Of a stretch of 64,000 nucleotides of DNA, positions 8,533 to 17,549 are shown piece after piece. The position numbers and the translations under genes were made by a program. The DNA is from Nocardia alba NBRC 108234 (GTDB taxonomy: Bacteria; Actinomycetota; Actinomycetes; Mycobacteriales; Mycobacteriaceae): contig NZ_BDAX01000009.1 of NCBI RefSeq assembly GCF_001612665.1, positions 310,001 through 374,000 on the forward strand, in the 5' to 3' direction. The notes below the pieces were generated by a model. It was not told the DNA's origin. It searched no databases and worked only from the letters and a program-made list of their open reading frames with translations. Within the stretch, counting starts at the first letter, position 1. Each line of letters begins with the position of its first letter.

Positions 8533-11500
8533 GGTGGAGATTCTTCCGGCTTCGGCCGAGTTCAGAAAGTCGGGATCGCGGCGGGGGCGCTGAGTGTGGT
8601 GCTGGCGGTGGCGACTCCGTTGCTCCCGGTTCAGCAGCAGCGCGCGAGTCTGGATTGGCCGCAGCCGCAGTCGATGCAACTGAGCGCACCGCTCGTGGAC
8701 TACGTGCCGTTGTCGCTGGACGTGAGCATTCCGTGTACGGCGCTGCGCGATATGACCGGCGGGACAGTCCTGGCCACCGTCCCCGCGCAGGCCCCGCGCG
8801 CGGGCTCGAAGGGTCTGGTCGCGCGCATCGAGGATCGGCCGGGCACCGGTCGCACGGTGTCGGTGGTGCTGCGCGACAAGCTGCTGTTGAGCGCGCCGAT
8901 CGCCGATATCGCGGGCACCGATCCCGCGCTGGACGGTCCGCCCGGCTCAACCACCGAAGGCCGGAACGGTCCGCCACGCACCGGCGCGAACCAGCCCACG
9001 GGCCCCACAGGTGCCGGCTCTCCGGCCAGCCCGCCTCCTGGCATTGCACCACCCCTCGCCGGCACCGAACCCAGTGGCACACCACCCCCCGGCAGCACAC
9101 CATCCAACGGGGCACCTCCCCCCGGCAGCACCCTCCCCAACGGTGCGCCTCCCTCCGCCGGCGCCGCACCCAGTGGTGCACCGGCCATCGGCAGCACCCC
9201 TCCCAACGGAGCACCACTCGCCAGCGCCCCACCCGGTGGGGCACCACCCGCCGGCAGCACCCCACCCAACGGCGCGCCCACTCCTGGCAGTCCTCCCCCG
9301 TCGCCGAACGGACCATCGGCTACCGGATCGTCGACCGGTTCGAATGGCGCAGCTGTGCCCGAGACCGCCCGAGATGCTCGATGTGGCGCGCTGACCGTGG
9401 TTTCCACCGGTTCGAGCACGACCGCCGAACTCACGGGCATGACGCGGGCCGACGGATCGCCGATGAAGACGACCGTGCACGCCGATGTACGGCCACAGGT
9501 CGTTGGGGTCTTCACCGAGTTGGATCGCGGTCGGATGGGAGACGCCCGGCTGCACGCCGAGATCGATGCGCGGTTCTCGTCGAGTCCCAGCGGCTGGAAG
9601 CTGGCGGCGATCATCGGTGCGGTACTGAGCGCGCTGCTCGCGTTGATCTGCCTGCACCGCGGCGACATTCGCGACGGACGCCGGACGCGGCGCGTTCTGC
9701 CCGCCCGCTGGTGGCGGTTCACCGGTCTCGACGCGGTGGTCGCGGGCACCTTGGCCATCTGGCATGTGCTCGGCGCCAACAGTTCTGACGACGGCTACAT
9801 CCTGACGATGGCGCGCGCGTCGAAAGAAGCCGGCTACACCGCCAACTACTACCGCTGGTTCCAGGTGGCCGAGGCGCCGTTCGGGTGGCCGTATGAGGTG
9901 CTCGCCCAGCTGACCCGGGTCAGCGAAGCCGGGATCTGGATGCGCCTGCCCGCGTTGCTCGCCGGGTTCGTGTGCTGGCTGGTGCTCAGCCGAGAAGTGT
10001 TGCCACGCCTGGGTTCGGGCGTGCGGGCGAGCCGGGCGGCGCGCTGGACAGCGGCCCTGGTGTTCCTGTCGATCTGGCTGCCCTACAACAACGGCCTGCG
10101 ACCGGAACCCCTGATCGCGGTCGGCGCGCTCCTCACCTGGTGCTCGATGGAACGAGCGATCGCCACCCGCCGCCTGCTGCCCGCCGCCGTCGCGGTGCTC
10201 GTCGCGGCCTTCTCCCTGGCGGCCGGTCCCACCGGATTGATCTGCGTGGCAGCGCTATTGGCCGGTTCACGACCGGTGCTCCGCACGATCATCGCCCGTG
10301 CCACCACGGAACGCGGCGCCGTAATCCTGCGCTACGCCGCGCTCCTCGCCCCGATCATCGCCGCGGGCACTCTCGTGCTGGTCGTCGTCTTCGCCGACCA
10401 GACCCTCTCGACCGTCCTCGAAGCCACCCGGGTGCGCCAGCTCGTCGGCCCCGACATGTCCTGGTTCGAGGAACGCACCCGCTGGGATTCGCTGCTGTCG
10501 GTCAACCCCGACGGCTCGCTGGCCCGCCGCTTCGGCGTCCTGGCCATGCTGCTGTGCCTCGCGGTCGGCATCGTCGCGACCCTGCGCCGCGGTCGCGTCC
10601 CGGCCACCGCGCGTGGCCCGGTGACCAGAATCCTCGCCGTCGTCTTCATGGCTCTGCTGCTGATGATGTTCACCCCCACCAAATGGACCCATCACTTCGG
10701 CGTCTACGCGGGCCTGGCGGCCGCACTCGCCGCGATCACGGCGGTGGCGTTGATCCGCGTCGGTCGCGGCCACCTGCGCACCCTGTTCGCCGCCGCCGTC
10801 CTGTTCCTGCTCGCCGTGAGTTTCACCGGGTCGAATGGTTGGTGGTACGTCTCCGGCTACGGAGTCCCGTGGCCCGACCGCGCCCCCGCTCTCGGCGGCG
10901 TCGAGTTGTCGACCCTGTTCCTCGTGGCTGCGGCCGCGACCCTGCTCACGGCCCTGGTCCAGTACTACCGCGCGGGCATCGAGACCTCGTCCACCGCGCT
11001 GAACTATGCCGATGACCTGCGTGAGGGCAACCCGAGCGCTCACGATGGCGGCACCGGCGAGGACGGAACCGATGGCGATGCCGCAGGTCCAGCAGGTTCG
11101 GGCACGAGTCGCGTACTCGAACGCCCCGGCGTCCGGCAGAGATCCGGTGGCCGTGGCCGACCCACTCGCAAGGTCGCGACTATCGCGCCGCTGACCGTCG
11201 CGGCGGCGGCGATGGTGCTGTTCGAGGTGGGTTCGCTCGCGGCGGCGGCTATATCGCAGTACCCGGCGTATTCGGTCGGGCTGTCGAATCTGCGCGCGTT
11301 GGGGGGTGATCGGTGCGCGATGGCCGATGACGTTCTCGTCGAGACGAATACCGCCGACTCGTTGCTCACCCCGTACAGCGGTCCCGTAGCCGACGGGCTG
11401 GCCGCCGAGAACTCCGGCTTCACGCCGAACGGCGTCGGCAGCCTCACCCCCGACCCCGGACCCGGTCAATCCTCCGCCCCGCCTTCAGGTTCCGGCCCTG

Positions 11501-12576
11501 GCCCCGGCGGCGGTGGTCCCGGCGGCTCCGGCCCCGGCGGCTCCGGTCTAAGCGGAGGCCCGCCCAGCGGCGCAGGCCCCAGCGGCGCAGGCCCCAGCGG
11601 CGCAGCACCCGGTGGGGGTATCGCCCCGGGTGGCACATCCGGGGCGCCGGGCACTGCGGCGAACGGCTCAGCACCAGGCGGTTCCCCCGGAGCACCGCCG
11701 AGCGGACCGCAGGCGGGTCCGCCGGGCGTGTCGGGGCCCGCGGTGGCCGGTGTGAACGGGAGCACGGTGTCCTTGCCGTTCGGGCTCGCCCCGGAACGCA
11801 CACCGGTGCTCGGTAGCTACTCGACCGGCGAACCACAGCCGACGCGACTGACGACGCAGTGGTACCGGATGGATCTCGCCGCCGCACAGCGGAATCCGGC
11901 GTATCGGGTGTTGATCCTGACGGTGGCCGGTCGCATCGAGTCCACCGCGCCCGATGGCTCACGCATGCCGGGCCGGCGGTTGCGGGTGGAGTTCGCTCGC
12001 CGCACCGAGGACGGAACCACCACCGCGCTGGGCGAGGTGACCCCGCCGACGGTGGGCGGCGCTCCGGGCTGGCGAAACCTTCCGGTGGCGCTGGACCGAA
12101 TTCCCCCGGGCACCACCGCTGTTCGCCTGGTCGCCGACCCGGCCGAGCCCGATCCCATGCAGTGGCTCGCGATCACCCCGCCACGCCTGCCGAAACTGTC
12201 GAGTCTGACCACTGTCGTCGGCAGTTCCGACCCGGTGCTGGCGGATTGGCATGTGGGACTGGCCTTCCCGTGCCAGCGCCCATTCGATCACCGCGACGGC
12301 GTCGCCGAGATGCCGATCTGGCGCATCCAGCCCGACAAGCTCAATGCCCAGGTTTCCGAGACCTGGCAGGGTGACACCGGCGGCGGCCCCCTCGGCTGGA
12401 CCGGCATGCTCATGCAGGCACGCACCATCCCCGCCTACCTGGCCGACGACTGGACCCGCGACTGGGGCGAACTCCAGCGCCTCACCCGCACCGTCGCCGC
12501 GCCACCGGCCGATATCACCGTCCGCACCGAGAACCGCTGGGGCTTGACGACCGAGCCCCCGATCAAGACCAGCTGA
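8530..12576 (+). CDS. emb: Arabinosyltransferase of the EmbA/EmbB/EmbC family with two low-complexity inserts
   Basis: A 1348-residue GT-C membrane enzyme that polymerises arabinan of arabinogalactan or lipoarabinomannan from decaprenyl-phospho-arabinose. It has an N-terminal ectodomain, a polytopic core and a C-terminal carbohydrate-binding ectodomain. The signature NSSDDGY contains the catalytic Asp pair (420-421). Emb proteins are usually about 1050-1100 residues. The extra length is two inserts: residues ~135-277, rich in Pro/Gly/Ser/Thr with GSTPPNGAP units, and residues ~975-1077, Gly/Pro/Ser-rich. Only one emb gene is present here. The start is uncertain; I use GTG 8530, since the open frame to 8395 overlaps the preceding gene. 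Confidence 0.93.
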   Translation: MGGDSSGFGRVQKVGIAAGALSVVLAVATPLLPVQQQRASLDWPQPQSMQLSAPLVDYVPLSLDVSIPCTALRDMTGGTVLATVPAQAPRAGSKGLVARIEDRPGTGRTVSVVLRDKLLLSAPIADIAGTDPALDGPPGSTTEGRNGPPRTGANQPTGPTGAGSPASPPPGIAPPLAGTEPSGTPPPGSTPSNGAPPPGSTLPNGAPPSAGAAPSGAPAIGSTPPNGAPLASAPPGGAPPAGSTPPNGAPTPGSPPPSPNGPSATGSSTGSNGAAVPETARDARCGALTVVSTGSSTTAELTGMTRADGSPMKTTVHADVRPQVVGVFTELDRGRMGDARLHAEIDARFSSSPSGWKLAAIIGAVLSALLALICLHRGDIRDGRRTRRVLPARWWRFTGLDAVVAGTLAIWHVLGANSSDDGYILTMARASKEAGYTANYYRWFQVAEAPFGWPYEVLAQLTRVSEAGIWMRLPALLAGFVCWLVLSREVLPRLGSGVRASRAARWTAALVFLSIWLPYNNGLRPEPLIAVGALLTWCSMERAIATRRLLPAAVAVLVAAFSLAAGPTGLICVAALLAGSRPVLRTIIARATTERGAVILRYAALLAPIIAAGTLVLVVVFADQTLSTVLEATRVRQLVGPDMSWFEERTRWDSLLSVNPDGSLARRFGVLAMLLCLAVGIVATLRRGRVPATARGPVTRILAVVFMALLLMMFTPTKWTHHFGVYAGLAAALAAITAVALIRVGRGHLRTLFAAAVLFLLAVSFTGSNGWWYVSGYGVPWPDRAPALGGVELSTLFLVAAAATLLTALVQYYRAGIETSSTALNYADDLREGNPSAHDGGTGEDGTDGDAAGPAGSGTSRVLERPGVRQRSGGRGRPTRKVATIAPLTVAAAAMVLFEVGSLAAAAISQYPAYSVGLSNLRALGGDRCAMADDVLVETNTADSLLTPYSGPVADGLAAENSGFTPNGVGSLTPDPGPGQSSAPPSGSGPGPGGGGPGGSGPGGSGLSGGPPSGAGPSGAGPSGAAPGGGIAPGGTSGAPGTAANGSAPGGSPGAPPSGPQAGPPGVSGPAVAGVNGSTVSLPFGLAPERTPVLGSYSTGEPQPTRLTTQWYRMDLAAAQRNPAYRVLILTVAGRIESTAPDGSRMPGRRLRVEFARRTEDGTTTALGEVTPPTVGGAPGWRNLPVALDRIPPGTTAVRLVADPAEPDPMQWLAITPPRLPKLSSLTTVVGSSDPVLADWHVGLAFPCQRPFDHRDGVAEMPIWRIQPDKLNAQVSETWQGDTGGGPLGWTGMLMQARTIPAYLADDWTRDWGELQRLTRTVAAPPADITVRTENRWGLTTEPPIKTS
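9085..9279 (+). repeat. Degenerate in-frame repeats coding GSTPPNGAP units in Emb
   Basis: Four imperfect copies of a ~33-nt unit (about 9085-9117, 9118-9150, 9184-9213 and 9247-9279) encode PGSTPSNGAP, PGSTLPNGAP, IGSTPPNGAP and AGSTPPNGAP. They lie within a larger Pro/Gly-rich insert (8934-9360) in the first ectodomain. The frame is preserved, so this is a protein repeat and not a mobile or CRISPR repeat. Confidence 0.85.
11563..11607 (+). repeat. 15-bp tandem repeats in the second Emb insert
   Basis: Three head-to-tail copies of CCCAGCGGCGCAGG-type units with 15-bp period encode PSGAG. They sit in the Gly/Pro/Ser-rich insert coded by 11451-11760, just before the C-terminal ectodomain. Copy number is a multiple of five codons, so length variation would not break the frame. 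Confidence 0.8.
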
Positions 12577-12593
12577 CCTTCGGACGAAAACAC

Positions 12594-12630
12594 GAAACCG
12601 CCGCTCCCCCGAACGGGGAGCGGCGGTTTC
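12594..12630. terminator. Bidirectional terminator between emb and the Ag85-like gene
   Basis: A perfect 16-bp stem (12594-12609 with 12615-12630) closes a 5-nt loop. The stem ends in GAAA and TTTC, so it can serve both converging transcripts. It lies 17 nt after the emb stop and 14 nt before the stop of the minus-strand gene. Confidence 0.9.
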
Positions 12631-12644
12631 AGTTGCGGTAGAGG

Positions 12645-13766
12645 CTACTTCGGCGGCTCGCCACCGGCGGGTGCGCCACCGGCCGGTGGTCCGCCCGCGG
12701 GCGGTGCGCCACCCGGAGGCGGGGTCGCGCCCGCGGGCAGCGGCTTGCCGATATTGCGCGCCATATCGGGCATCAGCCGGATGGCGACCTGCTCCCAGGT
12801 GCCCCAGTTGTGGATTCCGATGTCGGGGAAGTCGTAGCTGACGTTCTGGTAACCCAGTGCGGTCACCCGCTTTTCGAACGAGCGGGTATTGGCAAGGGCG
12901 ATCGCCTCCAGCGGCATGCCCTGGGTGATCGCGTCCACCGAGGACAGATCCTGATCGGCGGGCTTGGCGCTACCGGCGGAGACATAGAGGCGGGTGTTGT
13001 TGGCGATCAGCTTCTCGACGAACCCGTAGGGGTCCATCCGCTTCCACTTCTCGCTGCCCGCGGGCGCCATCGCCTCGATGTTGTACCCACCGCTGGCGAT
13101 CATCGCGCCGCCGAGCGCCTCGCGCATGCCGGGCATCGACATGTGCAGGTAGCCCGACAGCGAACCCGCGTAGGTGAACTGCTCCGGGTAGTAGGCCGCC
13201 ATCAACAACGCCGCGCCACCACCGCTGGACAGCCCCACCACCCCGTTGCGGGTCGAGCTGAAACCGAGCCGGGACTTCATCGCCTCCGGGAGGGTCTTGG
13301 AGATGAAGGTCTCCCACTGGTAGGTGTTGGTCTTACCCTGGGTGTCCTCCCAGCCGCCGATCGCCGAACCCGAGTCCGCGCTCGGCAGCAGCGACCCGTC
13401 CGGGTTGGTACCGAAGAAATTGCTCGGCTGGTCCCAGTCGGCGTAGAAGCTGGACTGCCCGCCGACCGGCATCACCACGTTGATGTTGAACTTCGCTATC
13501 TGCGCCGGGATGGTGGTGTGCTTCTCCCAGCCGTTCAGGTCGTCCTCGGCGCGTTCGCCGTCGAGCAGGTAGACCACCCGATCGGTGTTGCCGTCGGCCG
13601 CGCGGATGATCCTGGTGTTGATCTCCCCCATCGAGGTTTGCACCCGGAAGTCGATCGCGGACGGGTCCGCGTCGGCGGCCGCGGGCGCGACCGTGACGCC
13701 GAACGGCAGCACCGCCACGACGGCGCCCACCATCACCCGCCGAAGAACTCTGTTTACCCCACGCAT
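12645..13766 (-). CDS. Secreted mycolyltransferase-like esterase (antigen 85 / Fbp family) with Pro/Gly-rich tail
   Basis: A 373-residue alpha/beta hydrolase. It has a Sec signal peptide cleaved near AAADA (residues ~30-33), the early motif VVYLLDGERAEDDLNGW, the nucleophile region GLSSGGG (Ser180) and a C-terminal IHNWGTW with the catalytic His. Ag85 enzymes transfer mycolates between trehalose monomycolates or onto arabinogalactan, so it acts in the same pathway as the neighbouring Emb product. Residues ~343-373 form a tail of PPGGAP/PAGG repeats, similar in composition to the Emb inserts. The genes converge on a shared terminator. Fbp paralogue identity cannot be set from one locus. Confidence 0.9.
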   Translation of the reverse strand: MRGVNRVLRRVMVGAVVAVLPFGVTVAPAAADADPSAIDFRVQTSMGEINTRIIRAADGNTDRVVYLLDGERAEDDLNGWEKHTTIPAQIAKFNINVVMPVGGQSSFYADWDQPSNFFGTNPDGSLLPSADSGSAIGGWEDTQGKTNTYQWETFISKTLPEAMKSRLGFSSTRNGVVGLSSGGGAALLMAAYYPEQFTYAGSLSGYLHMSMPGMREALGGAMIASGGYNIEAMAPAGSEKWKRMDPYGFVEKLIANNTRLYVSAGSAKPADQDLSSVDAITQGMPLEAIALANTRSFEKRVTALGYQNVSYDFPDIGIHNWGTWEQVAIRLMPDMARNIGKPLPAGATPPPGGAPPAGGPPAGGAPAGGEPPK

Positions 13767-14031
13767 GATCGGTGTTCTGACCTTCCCATCTGTGCGGCCT
13801 GGCCGCTTTCCCCACTCGACCCGCCGCGGTACTACACCTGCGCGCGGGGCCTGTCGGGCAGCATAGCGCGCCCGGCGATCCCCGGGGTACCGCGAATTAT
13901 GAAGCGGGGCAATCCGCTTCGCGCGCCCGCTGCGAACTGCGGATTCTCGGTGCGGGGCGGTGCGAACGGGGCGCTAGGCTGGGAGGTCGATTCGTGGCCG
14001 CGCAGGCCGCCCTGCCCAGAACGGGACCGCC

Positions 14032-15156
14032 GTGAAGCTCGCCGTACGCCTGATGATGTTGTCGCTGGTCCTCGCCCTGCTGTTCGGGCTGCCCTGGTGG
14101 ACGTTGGTCTCGGCGCCGACCGGTGGCGTCGGAACGCTGTTCTGGATCGGGACGGCGATCGCCGTGGCCGCCCTGGTGTGCCTGCCGCTCACGATGTTCC
14201 TCGGGCACGGGCCCGCGCAGTCCGATCCGGCGGTGATCGTCGGCGACACTCTGCTCGGGGTCGTATGGGTGGTGTTCTCCTGGTCGGTCATCGGCCTGTT
14301 CGTCCGGGGCGCGCTGGCCGTCGGCGGGGTCGACGGCGCGCGGATCGTGGCGGCGGGGGTCCTGCTCACCTCGGCGGTCCTGGTCGGGTGGGGTGTGTAC
14401 GAGGCGCGTCGGGTGCCCCGCGTCCGCACGGTCGACGTCGCGATTCGTGGGCTCGCGCAGGGCCTGGACGGGTTGCGTGTCGTGGTCGTCACCGACACCC
14501 ACTACGCGGCGCTGAATCGGCGCCGCTGGTCCGAGCGGGTGGTCGAGGTGGTCAACGCGCAGCGGCCCGATATCGCTTGCCACGCCGGTGATCTCGCCGA
14601 TGGTTCGGTTGTGAAACGTCAGGCTCAGGTCGATCCGCTCGGCAAGGTCGAGGCGCCGCTCGGCCGGTTCTACATCACCGGCAATCACGAGTACTTCGGT
14701 GACGCGCAGGGCTGGATCGACTACATGGCCTCGCTCGGCTGGCAGCCGCTGCACAACCAGCACAGCGTTCTCACCCGCGACGGCGACCGGCTCGTGATCG
14801 CGGGCATCGACGACCCGACCGGTGTCGGACTGCCCGGTCACGGCCCTGATCTGCCCGCCGCGCTCGCGGGCGCCGACCCGTCGCTCCCGGTGGTCCTGCT
14901 GGCCCACCAGCCCAAGCAGATCGCCGACAGCGCGGCGGCGGGCGTCGCGCTGCAGATCTCCGGCCACACCCACGGCGGGCAGATCTGGCCCTTCCACTAC
15001 CTCGTCCGGCTGGACCAGCCGGTGGTCGCGGGCCTGAGCAGGCACGCGAACGACACCCAGCTCTACACCAGCCGCGGCACCGGCTTCTGGGGTCCCCAGC
15101 TTCGGGTTTTCGCCCCCAGCGAGATCACGGTGCTGGTGCTGCACCCGGACAACTGA
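14032..15156 (+). CDS. Membrane-anchored metallophosphoesterase
   Basis: A 374-residue protein with four hydrophobic segments in the first ~130 residues (about 7-28, 38-60, 75-97 and 105-127), then a calcineurin-like phosphoesterase domain. The metal-binding blocks are DTHY (not the usual DxH with His three residues on), GDLADG, GNHEY and GHTHGGQ. This is the YaeI/YkuE-like architecture; related enzymes cleave phosphodiesters, including lipid or nucleotide substrates. The actual substrate is unknown. The start is a GTG. Confidence 0.9.
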   Translation: MKLAVRLMMLSLVLALLFGLPWWTLVSAPTGGVGTLFWIGTAIAVAALVCLPLTMFLGHGPAQSDPAVIVGDTLLGVVWVVFSWSVIGLFVRGALAVGGVDGARIVAAGVLLTSAVLVGWGVYEARRVPRVRTVDVAIRGLAQGLDGLRVVVVTDTHYAALNRRRWSERVVEVVNAQRPDIACHAGDLADGSVVKRQAQVDPLGKVEAPLGRFYITGNHEYFGDAQGWIDYMASLGWQPLHNQHSVLTRDGDRLVIAGIDDPTGVGLPGHGPDLPAALAGADPSLPVVLLAHQPKQIADSAAAGVALQISGHTHGGQIWPFHYLVRLDQPVVAGLSRHANDTQLYTSRGTGFWGPQLRVFAPSEITVLVLHPDN

Positions 15157-15186
15157 ACCCGGTTACCCGGAGCGTCCGAGATCGGA

Positions 15187-15888
15187 TCAGCGGTGCGGCT
15201 GGGTGACTTCGGTCGGCAGCGTGCCGCCCATCACCACCTTCGAACCGTTCCACGAATAGGTGATCGTCGCGGGGCCGCCCTGCGGCGCGGCGAAGGGTTC
15301 GTCACCGGCGAGCCAGCGGTAGTCGACGGTGACCGCGTTGTTGCTCGACCCGACCACGGTGGTGAAGGCGTACGGCTCGGAAGTGCCGGTGCCCAGGTAC
15401 TTTCCGTTGCGGAAGAACAAGATGTGGATCGGAGCGCCCGCGGAGTTGCCGCCGATGGCGCGCACATATAACAGCTGACCACAGCTACCCGGCTGATCAC
15501 TCGAGGCCTGCCCGGCCACCCAGCTGCCCTGCAGGCTCGCGAGGGCATTCTGCACACCGGTCGAGGCCGGGTCGATGCAGCGGCCCGGTCCGCTGATGTT
15601 GTCCGCGGGGGCGGGCGAGGTGGTACCGGGTGCCGACGTAGGAGCTTGTGTGACCGGCGGTGTTTCGGGCTCCGGCGCGACGGTGGCGCCGGGCTGGGGC
15701 GCCGCGGTCTCCACCGGCGCGGGGGACCCCGGATTCTGGGTACCCGGCGCGGGAGCGCGGGTGGTCGATGCTGCGGCCGCCGCGCGGGAGGTCGATGTGG
15801 TCGTCCCTGCACCACTCTCGTCGGTGCAGCCGGTGACCAGCGCCGCGGCGACGGCGATGAGCGCGCCCAGCCGAACTGTGTTCTTCAT
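15187..15888 (-). CDS. LppP/LprE-family lipoprotein
   Basis: A 233-residue lipoprotein. The hydrophobic signal sequence ends in a lipobox with Cys21 (VTGC). A Thr/Ala/Pro-rich linker (residues ~25-100) leads into a globular domain that begins with GRCIDP and contains the family-like stretch ILFFRNGKYLGTGTSEPYAF. The two Cys outside the lipobox may form a disulfide. The family is widespread in mycobacteria-like organisms and its function is not established. It is convergent with the metallophosphoesterase, 30 nt apart. Confidence 0.85.
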   Translation of the reverse strand: MKNTVRLGALIAVAAALVTGCTDESGAGTTTSTSRAAAAASTTRAPAPGTQNPGSPAPVETAAPQPGATVAPEPETPPVTQAPTSAPGTTSPAPADNISGPGRCIDPASTGVQNALASLQGSWVAGQASSDQPGSCGQLLYVRAIGGNSAGAPIHILFFRNGKYLGTGTSEPYAFTTVVGSSNNAVTVDYRWLAGDEPFAAPQGGPATITYSWNGSKVVMGGTLPTEVTQPHR

Positions 15889-16079
15889 GGTTCCTCGATT
15901 CTGTGTCCCCTTGCGCGCTGTAGCGCGTCTATGCAGCCTTCATCGGGGCCCTCCATACGGTCGTTAGGCGATTCAACGAAATCTGCACCCTAGGGTGCGG
16001 ATTCCACACCCTGTCCTGCCCGCGTCGGACGACTGCCGATGATCTGAAAATCGCTGGCGGTCCGTGACAGGATCATCAA

Positions 16080-17549
16080 GTGCTCTTGACGATCTCCACG
16101 ACTCACGTGCCGGCGACAGACCTCGGCTACCTCGTGGTCAAACACCCCGACCGCGTGCAGTCGTTCACGACCACCGGCGGCACGGCCCATGTGTTCTATC
16201 CGCAGGCCGACGTCGACCGCTGCACCGTGGCGCTGCTGCTCGAGGTCGACCCGGTGGAGCTGGCGCGACCGAGCAAGGGACACAACGGATCCGCACTCGG
16301 CCGCTATGTGAACGACCGGCCGTACGTGGCGTCGAGCCTGCTGTCGGTGGCCATGGGCAAGGTGTTCCGGTCGGCGCTGAACGGGGCCAGCCGAGACCGG
16401 CAGGAGTTGGCGCGCACCGCGATTCCGCTGGAGATCGACGTGCCCGCCGTGCCGTGTCGGGGCGGAACCGAGATCGTCGAGCGGCTGTTCGCACCGCTGG
16501 GCTGGACAGTGTCGACCACGTCGACGCCCCTCGATCCACAGTTCCCGGAATGGGGCGCTTCGCCCTACACCCACCTGCGCCTGACCGGGACGCTGCGACT
16601 GGCCGAGGCACTGAACCACCTCTATGTGCTGTTGCCGGTGCTCGATGACGCCAAGCACTACTGGGTGGACGCCGACGAGGTCGACAAGCTGTTGCGCGCG
16701 GGCGAGGGCTGGCTCGGCGCGCACCCCGACCGCGAACTGATCGCGCGACGCTATCTGGCCGGACGACGGACCCTCACACTGTCCGCACTGGAACAGCTGC
16801 GCGCGGCGGACGAGGTGGTCGACGATACCGAGATCCCCGTGGACGCGGTCGAACGCGTCGAAGCCGCGGAGCGGCGCACGCCCCTGGTGCAGTTGCGCAA
16901 GACGGCGGTCCTGGCCGCGCTCGCCGAGACCGGCGCGGCGCGGGTGCTCGACCTCGGTTGTGGCCCAGGCGCTTTGCTGCTCGCACTGCAAGCCGAGGCC
17001 AGGTTCACCGAGATCGTCGGCGCCGACGTGTCCAGCGCGGCGCTGTCGATGGCGCAGCGGCGCTTGAAGTTCGACCGGATGTCGGACCGGCAGCGGGCCA
17101 GGATCACGCTCATCCAGTCGGCACTGACCTACCACGACAGCCGACTGCGCGGCTTCGACGCGGCGGTGCTCATGGAGGTGATCGAACACGTCGACGAGTC
17201 GCGGTTGCCCGCGCTCGAACGCGCCGTCTTCGGGCATGCCGCACCCGGCGCGGTCATCGTGACGACCCCGAACGTGGAATACAACGTGCACTACGAGACC
17301 CTTGACGGGCACCGCCACGACGACCACCGATTCGAGTGGACCCGTGCGGAATTCGCCGCCTGGTCCACCCGTGTCGCGCAGGCCTTCGGATACACCGTCG
17401 ACCTGCGCCCGGTGGGCGAGTGCGACCCGCGGACCGGCTCCCCCACTCAACTCGCGCTCTTCCGCAAAGCCGCACCGATGCCAGTACTCGACCCCGCGGA
17501 GTCACCCTCCGCTATCGCGTCCGGGCCCGAACGTGAAGGCGCGCAGTGA
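16080..17549 (+). CDS. hen1: 3'-terminal RNA ribose 2'-O-methyltransferase Hen1
   Basis: A 489-residue bacterial Hen1. The N-terminal domain (residues 1-~240) activates the Pnkp ligase in known systems. The C-terminal Rossmann methyltransferase has the SAM motif VLDLGCGPG (289-297) and the metal-binding signature MEVIEH (Glu366, Glu369, His370) with HRHDDHRFEW (411-420). It 2'-O-methylates the broken RNA 3' end before ligation, so that the same nuclease cannot cut again. Its stop overlaps the GTG of the kinase-phosphatase-ligase gene (GTGA), so the two are translationally coupled. Confidence 0.96.
   Translation: MLLTISTTHVPATDLGYLVVKHPDRVQSFTTTGGTAHVFYPQADVDRCTVALLLEVDPVELARPSKGHNGSALGRYVNDRPYVASSLLSVAMGKVFRSALNGASRDRQELARTAIPLEIDVPAVPCRGGTEIVERLFAPLGWTVSTTSTPLDPQFPEWGASPYTHLRLTGTLRLAEALNHLYVLLPVLDDAKHYWVDADEVDKLLRAGEGWLGAHPDRELIARRYLAGRRTLTLSALEQLRAADEVVDDTEIPVDAVERVEAAERRTPLVQLRKTAVLAALAETGAARVLDLGCGPGALLLALQAEARFTEIVGADVSSAALSMAQRRLKFDRMSDRQRARITLIQSALTYHDSRLRGFDAAVLMEVIEHVDESRLPALERAVFGHAAPGAVIVTTPNVEYNVHYETLDGHRHDDHRFEWTRAEFAAWSTRVAQAFGYTVDLRPVGECDPRTGSPTQLALFRKAAPMPVLDPAESPSAIASGPEREGAQ

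Noticed and set aside
9085..9279. Regular short repeats that could suggest a CRISPR-like or satellite array
   Set aside because: Copies are imperfect, have no constant spacer length and keep the Emb reading frame, so they are coding repeats.
10267..11469. 400-codon open frame antisense to emb
   Set aside because: Low-complexity translation rich in Gly/Asp/Arg/Gln; the sense strand codes the Emb core.
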